Shown piece by piece: positions 17,956-27,992 of a DNA stretch of 64,000 bases. Both the position numbers and the translations under genes were made by a program. The DNA is taken from positions 1 to 64,000 of the forward strand of contig WYDT01000032.1 of assembly GCA_013122435.1 (NCBI GenBank), in the 5' to 3' direction. A model generated the notes under the pieces. It searched no databases. It was not told where the DNA came from and saw nothing but the letters and a program-made list of their open reading frames with translations. Each line of letters opens with the position of its first letter. Positions within the stretch are counted from its first letter, which is position 1. The DNA comes from Chloroflexi bacterium AL-N1. Lineage in GTDB: Bacteria; Chloroflexota; Chloroflexia; Chloroflexales; Roseiflexaceae.

Positions 17956-20291
17956 GATGATGCCTCACTCTCAACCTGTGCTGTATGTACTGGTTTCTGG
18001 GGTTGCAACGTCGGCACTGATCCGGTCTCTCGTGGCTGGGGCGCTCCTACAAACACATCATCCGGGCTTCGTTCTCGCCAGCGTCGTACCAGCGACACCA
18101 GCCCTCCCAAAATACCGATGATAATACCAGCCCATACCAGATTAATCCCCGGTTCCTGTGTGACCTGGATAAATGCGGTAGCTTTGAACTCACTGGGCGG
18201 AATATTCTCCAGATCAACATTGCCAAACTGGAGTGCAACGAGTTGCGACTCCGGGCTCACACTAACAACAGACAGTGTGGCATCGTCCGAAAGTGCGGCA
18301 GGTGTTCCCACCTGTTCTTGATTTTGGTTTATCTCTATACTGGGCGAGATAGTGCTCTGATTACCCTCAGGGTCTGTTACGTTGATAACGGCCTCAACGA
18401 GCGGCAATGCCTCGCCACTCAACATAGCATCACGATCGGGGAGATTAAATTCTTGGAATGTCAGCACATACCCAAAGGCTGTTTTTGTTTCGCCCTGCCC
18501 CATGTAGATGAGTCCTGGCTCAACCTGATTGGGCATCTCGTATTGCGATGGGGAAAGGTAGAGATCGCTCCACAATCGTTTTCGAATATCTGGATGGATG
18601 ATAAGCTGGCCACTTTTTGGGTAAATATAGTATGGTGCCTGAGCTACCCACGTTTCACGATTCTCTGGATCGAGCACTTCAACCTGAATGGCGGTGCGTT
18701 GCTGTGGATCATCACGAGGGATAATCATACCATTGAGTACAAATTGTTGACCAAAAGCGGTTTGTGGTTCGTCTTGAATAAGGCGTAACGATGCAGTTTG
18801 TTTATACACCGAAGTACCGATAATACCTACAAACAGCAACCCTACCCCCATATGCGACAAGTAGCCACCAAGTTTGAGTGGGCCGGCACGCCAGATCCGC
18901 CGCACAATCATCGCATTTGTCGCGATGGCAAAGACTGCAGCGGTGATAAAGAGCAAGCCAACCGGATAGATAATATTGAGCAACAGGCAAGCAAACAGGG
19001 TGATACCCGTAAGGATCAGCGGCCACTTAAGGGCTTTAATAAGACTGCCATACTTGCTCTGCTTCCAACTAAGGAGCGGTGTAACAGCCATTGCCAGTAG
19101 CATGACCAGACCGAAGGGTGCAACAGTCGGGCCATACCACCCCAGATCAATCGAAACCTGACTATCAAAAACGGGCAACAGTGAGATCACTGGCATCGAC
19201 GTTCCAATACCCACAATCAGGGCAATCACGACGAACACCGACACACCCACCACTAGCCCAAACTCGCGGGATACTACGTGGCTGTACAACACACGCTGAC
19301 CGATGTTGCGCCAGCGCCACACGAGCAGTCCTAAGCCAATCGCTGCAAAACCAACAATAAAGGCTACCAGATAGCCCATCAAACCAAGTTCTACGAAACT
19401 ATGCACTGAAAAATCACCTAATACACCACTACGTGTCAGGAACGTCGAGTAGATGACAGTGAGATAGCCAACAATGGCGAGAACCAGGTTTGTGCGTTTA
19501 AAACCACCACGTGAACCTTGCACGACTAAACCATGGAGCAGCGCACTCGCGAACAACCATGGCACAAGTGAAGAATTCTCTACCGGATCCCAGCCCCAGT
19601 AGCCACCCCATCCAAGCGACTCGTAGGCCCAGAAGCCACCCAACGCGAGGCCCGTACCCATACATGCCCAGGCTAGCAATACCCACGGACGTGACATCTT
19701 GACCCAACCATCGTAGTCACGTCGCCACAGGGCTGCAACAGCAAACGCAAACGGACCAGCCATCGTCGTGAAGCCTGTAAAGAGAAGTGGTGGATGGATT
19801 GCCATCCAGTAATTTTGTAGCAATGGATTCAGACCATTGCCATCTGCAGGTGGATTCGGAATGGTGCGAAACGGCCCTGACGCCCACATAATACCGATGA
19901 TGCATACCGTTACCAGCAGGTAGGGTGTCAACACAAACGGTTCCCACGCCGAACGACGGAGGCCCCAGATGAGGACGAGCGCAAAAATAACATTCCAGAA
20001 AGCCCAGAGGAGAAAGCTACCCGCCTGGCCACCCCAAAATGTACTCGCAAGGAGGAGTGGCGGCAGGGAGCGATCCGAAAAATTGCGTATGTACTCATAC
20101 TGGAACTGGTGAGTCATAATGTTTATGAGCATATAACCGCTTGCCATAACTACACCGAGCACCATCATGACAGCAAGTTGACGTGCGATGGGTTTCAAAC
20201 CCATCTGTCCACGTGCCCAGAGGAAATAGGTTGGAATAGCAAGCAGGCCGCTCACAAAAGCAACACCAATAGCGAAATTACCAAAATTCAT
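17952..20291 (-). CDS. ccmF: Cytochrome c haem lyase subunit CcmF
   Basis: A 779-residue polytopic membrane protein of the CcmF/CcsA haem-handling family. The tryptophan-rich WWD motif is WGGYWGWDPVENSSLVPW (about 231-248). Conserved segments include MWASGPFRT, NPLLQNYWMAIHPP and TRSGVLGDFSVHSF. It receives haem and helps attach it to CXXCH motifs of apocytochrome c on the outer face. The C-terminal third is a large extracytoplasmic domain ending in a helix (GINLVWAGIIIGILGGLVSL) and a short cytosolic tail. Length is greater than E. coli CcmF (about 650), through that domain and tail. The gene lies between CcdA and the TlpA-type fusion. The membrane cytochrome c at 32416 is a possible client. 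Confidence 0.93.
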   Translation of the reverse strand: MNFGNFAIGVAFVSGLLAIPTYFLWARGQMGLKPIARQLAVMMVLGVVMASGYMLINIMTHQFQYEYIRNFSDRSLPPLLLASTFWGGQAGSFLLWAFWNVIFALVLIWGLRRSAWEPFVLTPYLLVTVCIIGIMWASGPFRTIPNPPADGNGLNPLLQNYWMAIHPPLLFTGFTTMAGPFAFAVAALWRRDYDGWVKMSRPWVLLAWACMGTGLALGGFWAYESLGWGGYWGWDPVENSSLVPWLFASALLHGLVVQGSRGGFKRTNLVLAIVGYLTVIYSTFLTRSGVLGDFSVHSFVELGLMGYLVAFIVGFAAIGLGLLVWRWRNIGQRVLYSHVVSREFGLVVGVSVFVVIALIVGIGTSMPVISLLPVFDSQVSIDLGWYGPTVAPFGLVMLLAMAVTPLLSWKQSKYGSLIKALKWPLILTGITLFACLLLNIIYPVGLLFITAAVFAIATNAMIVRRIWRAGPLKLGGYLSHMGVGLLFVGIIGTSVYKQTASLRLIQDEPQTAFGQQFVLNGMIIPRDDPQQRTAIQVEVLDPENRETWVAQAPYYIYPKSGQLIIHPDIRKRLWSDLYLSPSQYEMPNQVEPGLIYMGQGETKTAFGYVLTFQEFNLPDRDAMLSGEALPLVEAVINVTDPEGNQSTISPSIEINQNQEQVGTPAALSDDATLSVVSVSPESQLVALQFGNVDLENIPPSEFKATAFIQVTQEPGINLVWAGIIIGILGGLVSLVRRWRERSPDDVFVGAPQPRETGSVPTLQPQKPVHTAQVESEASS

Positions 20292-20316
20292 GCACGTTCT
20301 AACTTTCTAGACTGAG

Positions 20317-21219
20317 CTAGCGCCCCAGTAAGAACTGTCTCATAGTCTCTTCGATATCAAACGCCCATTGCGTAAGCGGTGTGTCCAACCCCCAACGACT
20401 CAACGCAGCCAGTTGTCCAGTGGCCAGCAATATACCCATAACGATGAGTAGCATACCACTGATAATGTTGGTGGTATGCAGATGCAGTGTTCTGGAACCA
20501 AGTTGTAGCGCAAAACCACGCCCACGTAGTATGCGCCAAAACCGTGATTGTTTGTCGATGCGGTGGGTAAACAGGACGATCAACATAATAGGTGTACCAA
20601 GACCTAGCGCATAGATAAAGGTTAATGCAGCACCTTCAAGGACGACAACACCCTGGGTCACCAGCATAGTCATGAGCGATGCCAGAATAGGCCCAACACA
20701 GGCGCTCCAGCCAAGTGCAAAGGTCGCGCCATACAGATACGCGCCGAAGGTCCCTGTCTGTGATTGGTTCGTGATTTGTATACCACTAAAACCTTTGCCA
20801 AGCAGACTCATCACCCCGAAAACCATAATAATAACACCGCCAATCAGTGTAAGGCTATCGAGGTTTTGGAAAAGCAGGCGACTCAATGCAGTGGTGGTTG
20901 CACCCAACACTACCAATGTCGTGGCCAGTCCACCAAAGAAAGCCAGGCTGGTGGGCAATAAACGCTCGGGCTTGGTTTGCAGGGTAAATGCAAAATAGGC
21001 GGAGAGGACCGGCAGACAGCACGGCGAGAGAAAGCTGAGTACACCTGCGAGAAAGGCGGGGAATGCGAGGACAAAGAGGCGCGTCCCATCGGCCATGGCA
21101 AACACATCAGAGCCACCCATCAAACGGCCACCGATAATACTGATCACCATAAGTCCAATCAATAACATGATGATGAGGCCCAAACGCCTTATTTGCGGTG
21201 CGGTAGTATGTGAGGACAT
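20317..21219 (-). CDS. ccdA: CcdA-type thiol-disulfide electron transporter
   Basis: A 300-residue membrane protein of the DsbD/CcdA transmembrane family. The redox Cys pair lies in SPCCLPVLSAYF (65-76) and in GWSACVGPILAS. Four Gly/Pro-flanked helices surround them, with an extra N-terminal helix and two C-terminal helices. It passes electrons from cytosolic thioredoxin across the membrane to extracytoplasmic redoxins, here plausibly the TlpA fusion two genes on. I start at ATG 21219 (after GGGGAACATCT); the longer frame to 21276 has no better start. It heads the operon with CcmF, 25 bases apart. The extra Cys next to the first redox Cys (CC) is frequent in the family. Confidence 0.88.
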   Translation of the reverse strand: MSSHTTAPQIRRLGLIIMLLIGLMVISIIGGRLMGGSDVFAMADGTRLFVLAFPAFLAGVLSFLSPCCLPVLSAYFAFTLQTKPERLLPTSLAFFGGLATTLVVLGATTTALSRLLFQNLDSLTLIGGVIIMVFGVMSLLGKGFSGIQITNQSQTGTFGAYLYGATFALGWSACVGPILASLMTMLVTQGVVVLEGAALTFIYALGLGTPIMLIVLFTHRIDKQSRFWRILRGRGFALQLGSRTLHLHTTNIISGMLLIVMGILLATGQLAALSRWGLDTPLTQWAFDIEETMRQFLLGR

Positions 21220-21717
21220 AGATGTTCCCCAAAAAGCATAGATCTCAGTGATCAGCACAAATGAAAAATACTGCAAATTTCTTGATATGTAGATTGTATC
21301 ATATTTACGATATATGTATATCTACACAATACATTTTTCTTTGTGTATTTCTTCACTACACTGTAACAGGTCTTCAGTTTTCTCGCAACCCTATAACAAC
21401 ATCATCTTGGTATATCAACAGTGGGTTTTTGTAACCATCGGAAACACAAAAATGCTATTGCCCAGGAAACAAGGGGTGTAGCAAAAATCATAGCCGTGTG
21501 GCATGTGCCATATTAAGAGGGAAATATCAGTTTTCTATCAGTAATTTTTCATTGTTGACTTGACAAGATGATATTTTCCTTATATCTTACGCGCTCAACC
21601 AATTAGTTGATGAAATGAAATTGTTATGGGGGTTTCCTCTAAGACAGTGTCTGTCTAAATGTTACTAAGATGTTGCACATATACCAATGTATGTGCTGCT
21701 ACAGGAGAAAAGCACGC
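21220..21717. other. AT-rich divergent intergenic region
   Basis: About 500 bases between the divergent cytochrome c maturation operon and the NlpC/P60 gene. It contains the plus-strand promoter at 21560-21588. Small imperfect palindromes are also present (for example TGGCATGTGCCA near 21499). No coding potential was recognised. Confidence 0.5.
21560..21588 (+). promoter_or_regulatory. Promoter of the NlpC/P60 gene
   Basis: A perfect TTGACA (21560-21565), a 17-base spacer and TATCTT (21583-21588), giving a leader of about 120 bases before the GTG start. Confidence 0.6.
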
Positions 21718-23340
21718 GTGACGATTTTATCCCACCACTCGTCAGCCAACTACGATACTGATGCATTGCAGGAACGAGCAGCGCGTCAGCGAAGCAAGAA
21801 TCAACAAACAGGCCAACGTATGCACAAGGCTGCCACGGCTGCTGCCCACTACTCACAACGTACACGAACATACTTACGAGCCATGCCTGCTCGCAATCTG
21901 CTCCATCTCGCAGTGGTTATGCTGGTTGTCGTTGCATATGTCATCAGTCAAATACCTATGGTGACAACACCATTTTCTCCTATAAACTCAAACAGTACCA
22001 ACACATCTGCCGATTTTGTGGTACCACTGGCCCCACTCACCCAAGATCCTGTATTCACAGGTGAAGCACCAGTTCCTGAATCAGCCTTTGCAGAGATTGA
22101 TGCGCTGGCAGTTCCGCAAACGTTGGGAAGCAACCGCACGGTTGCAGCACCAGTTGCAGCAACGGTCACTACTGAAGATGCGAATGCACGCAGCGGACCA
22201 GGAACCAACTATGATCAGGTTGGCACACTTGCTGCTGGTGCCTCATTGCAATTGCTCGAACGCGCCGGTGATTGGTACAAAGCACAACAGGAAGATGGCA
22301 CCACGATATGGGTAATGGCGGATCTGTTGAACGCTGACCAAACAGCCGTTGCAGCACTTCCCACCACCACAGATATACCAGCACCACCGCCACCAAAGGT
22401 CGGCACTGTCATCGAAGCAAATCTCAATCTGCGTGATGGACCCACTACCGATTATATTGGAATGACCAGACTGGCCGCAGGCGCATCGCTCACATTGCTT
22501 GCACGCTATGACAATTGGTTCCAGGTGCAAACATTCGATGGCCAGGTCGGTTGGGTATCCAGCGAATATCTCGACATTGTTCCTGGCGTCATCGACCGCG
22601 TTGAAACTGTTTCGAGTATTCCCGATCCAAACCCAGCACTCGTTGGTCTGATCAATACACCTAACGTAAATCTGCGTGGCGGACCTGGTACCGGCTATGA
22701 TAAAGTCAGTTCGCTTGGGTCCGGAACCCAACTTGACCTTATGGGTCGCTACGAGGATTGGTTTAAGGTCCAGACCTCTGGTGGCGAAACAGGATGGGTA
22801 TCCCGTGAGCTTGTTGATGTGAATGCCTTTATCACCCGTCGCGTTCCGCTTACCAACGACATCCCAGCACTCCCAGCAAGCCCGTCTGTGCCACAGGCCC
22901 CTGCTCTTCCACAGCAGCAAGAGGCCGTTCAAGCAGCCACGGCACCCGCTCCATCTGCTGCATCAGGAGGTGCCGTGGATTTTGCGATGCAATTTGTTGG
23001 TTCAAGCTATGTATGGGGCGGTTCGAGTCCTGCCGGATTTGACTGCAGCGGCTTTACCAAATATGTGTATCAGCAGTATGGATTGAGCCTGCCACACAGC
23101 GCTGAAGCCCAGTACAGCACTCGATACGGCTCAGTGGTCTCGAGCATGAGTGAACTCCAGCCCGGAGATATTGTCTTCTTTGTCAATACCTACAAGCAGG
23201 GAATCAGCCACGTCGGTATCTATGTTGGCAATGGCAATGTGGTACAGGCGATGAGTCCCGGACTGGGTGTTGGCGTAGCAAGTATCAATGAAGGGTACTG
23301 GCTGCAACGCTACTACAGCGCTATTCGCCCCGCGATCTAG
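21718..23340 (+). CDS. Triple SH3b, NlpC/P60 peptidoglycan endopeptidase
   Basis: A 540-residue envelope hydrolase. A cytosolic N-terminus of about 58 residues and a membrane helix (about 61-78) precede three bacterial SH3 domains near 143-200, 225-287 and 312-372, each with an R-x-GPGT-Y or LRDGPTTDY wall-binding signature. A Pro/Ala linker leads to the NlpC/P60 domain. The nucleophile is Cys443 in FDCSGFTKYVY and the general base is His498 in SHVGIYVG. Such enzymes cut the gamma-D-Glu to diamino-acid bond of stem peptides. GTG 21718 is chosen because AGGAG lies about ten bases upstream; an upstream ATG at 21670 lacks one. Monocistronic, with its own promoter and terminator. Confidence 0.92.
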   Translation: MTILSHHSSANYDTDALQERAARQRSKNQQTGQRMHKAATAAAHYSQRTRTYLRAMPARNLLHLAVVMLVVVAYVISQIPMVTTPFSPINSNSTNTSADFVVPLAPLTQDPVFTGEAPVPESAFAEIDALAVPQTLGSNRTVAAPVAATVTTEDANARSGPGTNYDQVGTLAAGASLQLLERAGDWYKAQQEDGTTIWVMADLLNADQTAVAALPTTTDIPAPPPPKVGTVIEANLNLRDGPTTDYIGMTRLAAGASLTLLARYDNWFQVQTFDGQVGWVSSEYLDIVPGVIDRVETVSSIPDPNPALVGLINTPNVNLRGGPGTGYDKVSSLGSGTQLDLMGRYEDWFKVQTSGGETGWVSRELVDVNAFITRRVPLTNDIPALPASPSVPQAPALPQQQEAVQAATAPAPSAASGGAVDFAMQFVGSSYVWGGSSPAGFDCSGFTKYVYQQYGLSLPHSAEAQYSTRYGSVVSSMSELQPGDIVFFVNTYKQGISHVGIYVGNGNVVQAMSPGLGVGVASINEGYWLQRYYSAIRPAI

Positions 23341-23348
23341 TATTTCTG

Positions 23349-23387
23349 TGGCATCAGTCACGTTCCGGTGCACTGATGCCATATTTT
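23349..23387. terminator. Terminator after the NlpC/P60 gene
   Basis: TGGCATCAGT (23349-23358) and ACTGATGCCA (23372-23381) form a perfect 10-bp stem with a 13-base loop, then TATTTTT. The hairpin overlaps the 3' end of the convergent response-regulator relic. Confidence 0.75.
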
Positions 23388-24608
23388 TCCATCCGATATA
23401 ACAAGGTGTGTCGGGTGAGCCCCAATAACGCTGCCGCTTTACTTTTATTCCCGTGAGCACGTTTTAGCGCTTGTTTGATTAAGCCTTGTTCGACCGCCTC
23501 AAGACGAATCCCCTTATCCGGTAAAGCCATTGGATAGGTCGATAGCGCATGTGCAGAAGAGACCATCCACGATGGCAGGTGGGATACATTGATGGGCGCA
23601 TCACCAGCAAGTTGGACGGCCCGCTGGATCACGCCCCGCAGTTCCGTCACATTTTCCGGCTAGTGATAGTGTTCCAGGAGTTGCCTGGCTTCGGGCGTAA
23701 ACTGATGATCAGGTGCGAAGCACCCGACTGAGCAAGGCAATGTCGCCTGGTCGTTCATACAGCGGTGGGATGTTCAAGTAGGCTCTGCATTGTGCGGTTA
23801 ATGCCCTAGCTATCGATTGATGCTGTGTAATAATGAAAAGGCGTGGTCGCTGTCCAGCGGATTCTGCCAGCCGCTCACCCAGCATAGGGAAGGCTTCAGG
23901 CACATCATCAAGGTGTCGAATCAGCAGCGTCCCGCTTCCCGTTGCTGCCCACAAACCTTCGTGGTGTTCATTCCCAAACAGGGTCACCAGCGGATCGTGA
24001 TAGATGCGCGTATCACATTCAATGAGCGGAGCCTTGTGGCGTGTGCTTGCAGCGTGTATGGCACGTGCTACTGAGGCACGCCCACTCCCGCTTTCACCGA
24101 CGAACAACACATCGGTCTCCGATGTGACCAATGTCCATGCCTGCCGGAGCATGTCTTGCCATACGACCGATGTTCCAATCAGGGTTTTGAAAACAACAGG
24201 ATCAAATTGAGTTGCCGTAAGATGGGCAATCTGTTGTTGCATTGTTCGTCGTTCTAACGCCCGAGCCACCTTCACCATCACTTCTTCAATATCAAAGGGT
24301 TTTCGTAGAAAATCTGCTGCGCCCAGATGCATCGCTTCAACCGCATTCGGTACGGTTCCATACGCCGTCAGCATCATCACCACTACATCGGGCCAGCGCT
24401 CACGCACTTGTCGCAACACCGCGAGACCATCTTCACCTCGTAACTTCAGATCAAGCAGCACCAGATCAATGGAATTCCTGGCCAGCATATGCATACTTTC
24501 GTCGCCACCGGAGGCACCATGCGCGGTGTAACCAGCCTGTTCGAGTGCCTGACCGAGCACCCAGCGCATGTTGGCTTCGTCATCAATAATAAGGACATTG
24601 CGAGTCAT
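23354..24608 (-). pseudogene. NtrC-like response regulator, broken
   Basis: Starts at ATG 24608 with an intact receiver domain (VLIIDDEANMRW, phospho-acceptor Asp53 in LVLLDLKLRG). An AAA+ domain follows whose P-loop reads GESGSGRAS instead of GESGTGKE, and which lacks the GAFTGA loop needed to touch sigma-54. After DIALLSRVL the frame shifts near 23717. The continuation APDHQFTPEARQLLEHYH meets a TAG at 23661-23663 where the family has Trp (YHWPxNVxELR). The last frame then gives a Fis-type helix-turn-helix (KSKAAALLGLTRHTLLYRMEKYG). The order is correct and both lesions are clear, so this is a decayed gene. It overlaps the upstream histidine kinase by four bases. Confidence 0.85.
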
Positions 24609-26026
24609 AGCGCCTCCTTTCGCTGGTGAAGCGGAAGATCCATTATGACACATGCCCCCCCTTCCGCAGCATTGGAGACAGTGACCTTTCCACGATGATT
24701 CTGTACAATGTGTTGCACGATACTAAGACCCAATCCAGTTCCATCAGGACGAGTGGTGAAGAAGGGATCGAAAACACGCGATAGATCGGTTTCAGGAATA
24801 CCTGGCCCGGTATCACATACCAGAAATCGGAGCCATGTTCGTTCTGAGTCACATAGAGATTGGGTGCTGATACGAACCATTCCACCATTTGGCGTTGCCT
24901 GAATACTATTGAGAATGAGGTTCACCAATGCCTGATGAAGCAGCTCTGGATCACCCTCAAGTGATGGTGTATCTGGTGATACATCTGATATCATACGAAC
25001 CGCATGTTGCGCTGCGTAAGCCTGCGTTAAGGTCATGGTCCGTGTGACTAAGGCGTCCACATCAATTGCACAATGGGCAATGCGCTGCGGGCGCGCATAC
25101 GTGAGCAATTGTTCAATTAGCTGATCCATGCGATCAATCTCGGTCTGCATGACGGCGGTGTATTCATGTAATTTGGGCGTATCAACAAGACGTTGTTGAA
25201 GCATCTGCGCGGCTGCACGGGTAATAGCGAGTGGATTGCGGATTTCATGTGCCAATCCGCCTGCTAAACGGCCTAACGCCGCATGCCGCTCCGTATGTTG
25301 CACTTGTTCCTCAAGCGATTTCAATGCGGTTAGATTGTCAAGCACCAGCACATGACCACGCTGTTCGCTGCGTGCCCCAACCAATGGCGTACGATGAAGC
25401 CCCAGCGTACGTCCGGCAATCGTGTGCTGTTGATAGTCAGACGCAGGATGTGTCATGTATACCTGGAGTTGCGTATGGAGTGGCGCATGCACACCATCGG
25501 CACTATTGAGGAGATGCTGCGCGGCACGGGTCGCTTGCATGACCTGACCATCAGTATCGATGGTGATGACACCGCTATCAATACTTTCCAGAATAGACTC
25601 GGTTTCGGCACGCATACGTTCGGCCACCTCGGCTTGCTGAGCAAGTTGCTGGGCAGCAACCTCAGCGCGTTGACGTTGCTGGCGTTCTGCATCTGCGAGC
25701 GTCCCTGCTAATATGCCCACGAAAAGGAACAGGGCATTTTCTAACAGATCGTTAAAACTCTCGTCAGGTACGACACCCCACGCGATAAACACATGCGGAA
25801 TATAAAGCGCACTGGTAGTCAACGCGGCCAGAATCCCCCCGACCCGACCATAGCGCACGGCGGCTACCGCAATGGGGATGTAGTAGAGACTACGATAAAT
25901 GGAGTGATAGGGTAACAATTGGACATCAGTCAGATAGTGCAAGAGGGTAATGACCATCAGGCTGATCAGGATAAACCAGAACACTCGATCCTCAGACCAA
26001 GAGATAAAACGTGATGGGAGAGACAT
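24605..26026 (-). CDS. Membrane sensor histidine kinase
   Basis: A 473-residue sensor kinase. Four or five membrane helices occupy 15-110. A coiled stretch (about 111-142), a PAS domain (145-235), a HisKA domain with phospho-acceptor His260 in GGLAHEIRNPLA, and a HATPase domain with N box NLILNSIQA and G boxes DTGPGIPE and GTGLGLSIV follow. The arrangement resembles AtoS/ZraS-type kinases, which pair with NtrC-like regulators. Its partner is the overlapping response-regulator gene, now inactivated, so this kinase may be an orphan or may signal to another regulator. It contains no visible lesion itself. The signal cannot be inferred; there is little extracytoplasmic sequence between helices, which suggests sensing in or near the membrane. 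Confidence 0.9.
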   Translation of the reverse strand: MSLPSRFISWSEDRVFWFILISLMVITLLHYLTDVQLLPYHSIYRSLYYIPIAVAAVRYGRVGGILAALTTSALYIPHVFIAWGVVPDESFNDLLENALFLFVGILAGTLADAERQQRQRAEVAAQQLAQQAEVAERMRAETESILESIDSGVITIDTDGQVMQATRAAQHLLNSADGVHAPLHTQLQVYMTHPASDYQQHTIAGRTLGLHRTPLVGARSEQRGHVLVLDNLTALKSLEEQVQHTERHAALGRLAGGLAHEIRNPLAITRAAAQMLQQRLVDTPKLHEYTAVMQTEIDRMDQLIEQLLTYARPQRIAHCAIDVDALVTRTMTLTQAYAAQHAVRMISDVSPDTPSLEGDPELLHQALVNLILNSIQATPNGGMVRISTQSLCDSERTWLRFLVCDTGPGIPETDLSRVFDPFFTTRPDGTGLGLSIVQHIVQNHRGKVTVSNAAEGGACVIMDLPLHQRKEAL

Positions 26027-26349
26027 TTGATGGGCCTGCTTACTTGCTCATATATCATATTATGTGTATATCGTAACATATGCACCGTCAAGGAGCATAA
26101 TATATCCATCCAATCTTGTTCCTTCTTGCTGCTACATCTATAAGAGATGTAAGATATCATACAACAATAGCCGATATGCCACATGTTAGAGGGTTGGTCG
26201 GGGATCATATTGAGCTATTCTTGTGAGATCGGTTTACAGTGTGCTATGCTGTCATTGGTACTTCATTAGAGAAAAGTGCTCGTCTTAAAAGTCATACTAC
26301 CTGAAGCACCAAACACCATTCGCATTTCAGCCTGAGAAAGTGAACAATA
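26027..26349. other. Divergent intergenic region
   Basis: Separates the histidine kinase from the multicopper oxidase. A plus-strand promoter is proposed at 26221-26250. Minus-strand TTGACG near 26090 followed by AT-rich DNA may serve the kinase. Nothing else stands out. Confidence 0.45.
26221..26250 (+). promoter_or_regulatory. Possible promoter of the multicopper oxidase operon
   Basis: TTGTGA, 18 bases, then an extended -10 (TGC TATGCT). About 100 bases upstream of the start codon. Moderate match only. Confidence 0.4.
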
Positions 26350-27957
26350 ATGAAACGAAATATACATCGACGGGATTTCCTACGATTTAGTCGTACCGCC
26401 CTTTCGCTGGGAACCGTCACGTGGTTTGCTGGTTGTGCACGTACGACACAAAAACAACCAGTGCCATTATCAACAAAAGCTGTTGATGTGGAATTATCCC
26501 TGCGGGCCACTCGTGGAGAAGTAACAATCTTTGAAGGTGCACCAACACGCGTACAAACCTATCAGGGGGATATTATGTATGGAGACTCTGATGTACTCCA
26601 ACCAATTCCCAATAGCTATATTGGGCCAATTATTCGCGTACAGCATGGACAAACTGTGCGTATCCATTTTATAAACGACATCGATGAAGAAACAATTGTC
26701 CATTGGCACGGGCTATATATACCTGCGACAATGGATGGACATCCGCGTGATGTCATTGCACCAGGCGAGACGTATGTGTACGAATTCACTGTGCAGAATC
26801 GTGCTGGAACATACTGGTTTCATCCCCATCCCCATGGACGTACAGGCCCTCAAGTGTATGCTGGACTGGCGGGATTATTGCTTGTGTCTGATGAAGAAGA
26901 GGAAACGTTGAACCTACCTGCCGGTGAAGCTGATATACCACTTGTAATACAGGATCGGCTTTTTGACAATGATAATCAGTTTGTGTATCTGCCGAACGGT
27001 AGTATGGACCAAACAATGGGTATGTTAGGCGAACATATCCTTATAAATGGGTACCCCAATTTTACCTTGTCCGTTGCAACACAAGTCTATCGGCTTCGCT
27101 TGCTTAACGGCTCAAACTCACGTATCTACAGGTTAGCGTGGAGTGATGGTAGTCCTATCACGGTAATTGCCAGTGATGGGGGCTTACTGGAGCGTCCAGT
27201 GCAACGTGACTTTATAATGCTCGCACCAGGTGAACGAATTGAACTATGGGCTGATTTTCGCAAACACATAGTAGGAACAGCAAGCCAACTCATCAGTCTG
27301 CCCTTTGAAGGCATTGAAATGGATAGTGGTATGATGGGTGGCAATAATGGTCATGGCAGTATGATGGGTGAAATGACACAGCATACTCCAACCATTCCGA
27401 ATGGGTCCGAACTAACCATTCTCACTGTGCGTGTGGAGCAAACAGTAGAAGACCATAGCATACTACCTGCACAACTCACACCCCTGGGATTTGATCTATC
27501 CACCAACGCCATCAATCAGCAAGCACCACGAACATTTACGATAAGCATGGGGCATATGAAATGGTTAATCAACGGGCGTACCTTTGAAATGGATGACATC
27601 GCACAGGATGAAATCGTACAGTTAGGAACTACAGAAATCTGGGAATTTAGTAATCAAGAAGATGCACAAGGACGAATAGATATGATGGGTATGGCCCACC
27701 CAATCCACATTCATGGGGTACACTTTCAAATCATTGAGCGAATACCACCCACGAACGCGATTCTCAAGGCCAACTGGGAAGCTATCCAGACGGGCTACAT
27801 CAACGAGGGTTGGAAAGATACTTTTCTATTGATGCCCGGAGAGCGCGTAAACATTCTACTACACTTCACTGACTACGATGGAGTATATCTCTATCACTGT
27901 CACACACTGGAGCATGGAGACGGTGGAATGATGCGTAATTATCGTGTACAAGCCTAA
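26350..27957 (+). CDS. Tat-exported multicopper oxidase (CueO-like)
   Basis: A 535-residue multicopper oxidase. A twin-arginine signal (RRDFLRFSRTALSLG, Arg7-Arg8) ends near FAGC-A with Cys29, so it may also be lipidated. Copper ligands are complete: HWH 118-120, HPH 158-160, HPIHIHG in the third domain and HCHTLEHGDGGMM (516-528), which supplies type 1 and trinuclear ligands. A Met-rich stretch (MDSGMMGGNNGHGSMMGEM, about 320-338) recalls the CueO Met-rich insert that binds Cu(I). It probably oxidises Cu(I) or other substrates outside the membrane with reduction of oxygen to water. It is followed by a DUF411 protein and lies near a CopB-type ATPase, which fits copper handling. Confidence 0.93.
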   Translation: MKRNIHRRDFLRFSRTALSLGTVTWFAGCARTTQKQPVPLSTKAVDVELSLRATRGEVTIFEGAPTRVQTYQGDIMYGDSDVLQPIPNSYIGPIIRVQHGQTVRIHFINDIDEETIVHWHGLYIPATMDGHPRDVIAPGETYVYEFTVQNRAGTYWFHPHPHGRTGPQVYAGLAGLLLVSDEEEETLNLPAGEADIPLVIQDRLFDNDNQFVYLPNGSMDQTMGMLGEHILINGYPNFTLSVATQVYRLRLLNGSNSRIYRLAWSDGSPITVIASDGGLLERPVQRDFIMLAPGERIELWADFRKHIVGTASQLISLPFEGIEMDSGMMGGNNGHGSMMGEMTQHTPTIPNGSELTILTVRVEQTVEDHSILPAQLTPLGFDLSTNAINQQAPRTFTISMGHMKWLINGRTFEMDDIAQDEIVQLGTTEIWEFSNQEDAQGRIDMMGMAHPIHIHGVHFQIIERIPPTNAILKANWEAIQTGYINEGWKDTFLLMPGERVNILLHFTDYDGVYLYHCHTLEHGDGGMMRNYRVQA

Positions 27958-27992
27958 ATCTGCATACTATACTAAACAAGAAAGAGCGACTC

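Noticed and set aside
23354..23650. Stand-alone small Fis-type regulator
   Set aside because: The frame continues an NtrC-like protein after a TAG at a conserved Trp; the piece is the end of a broken gene.
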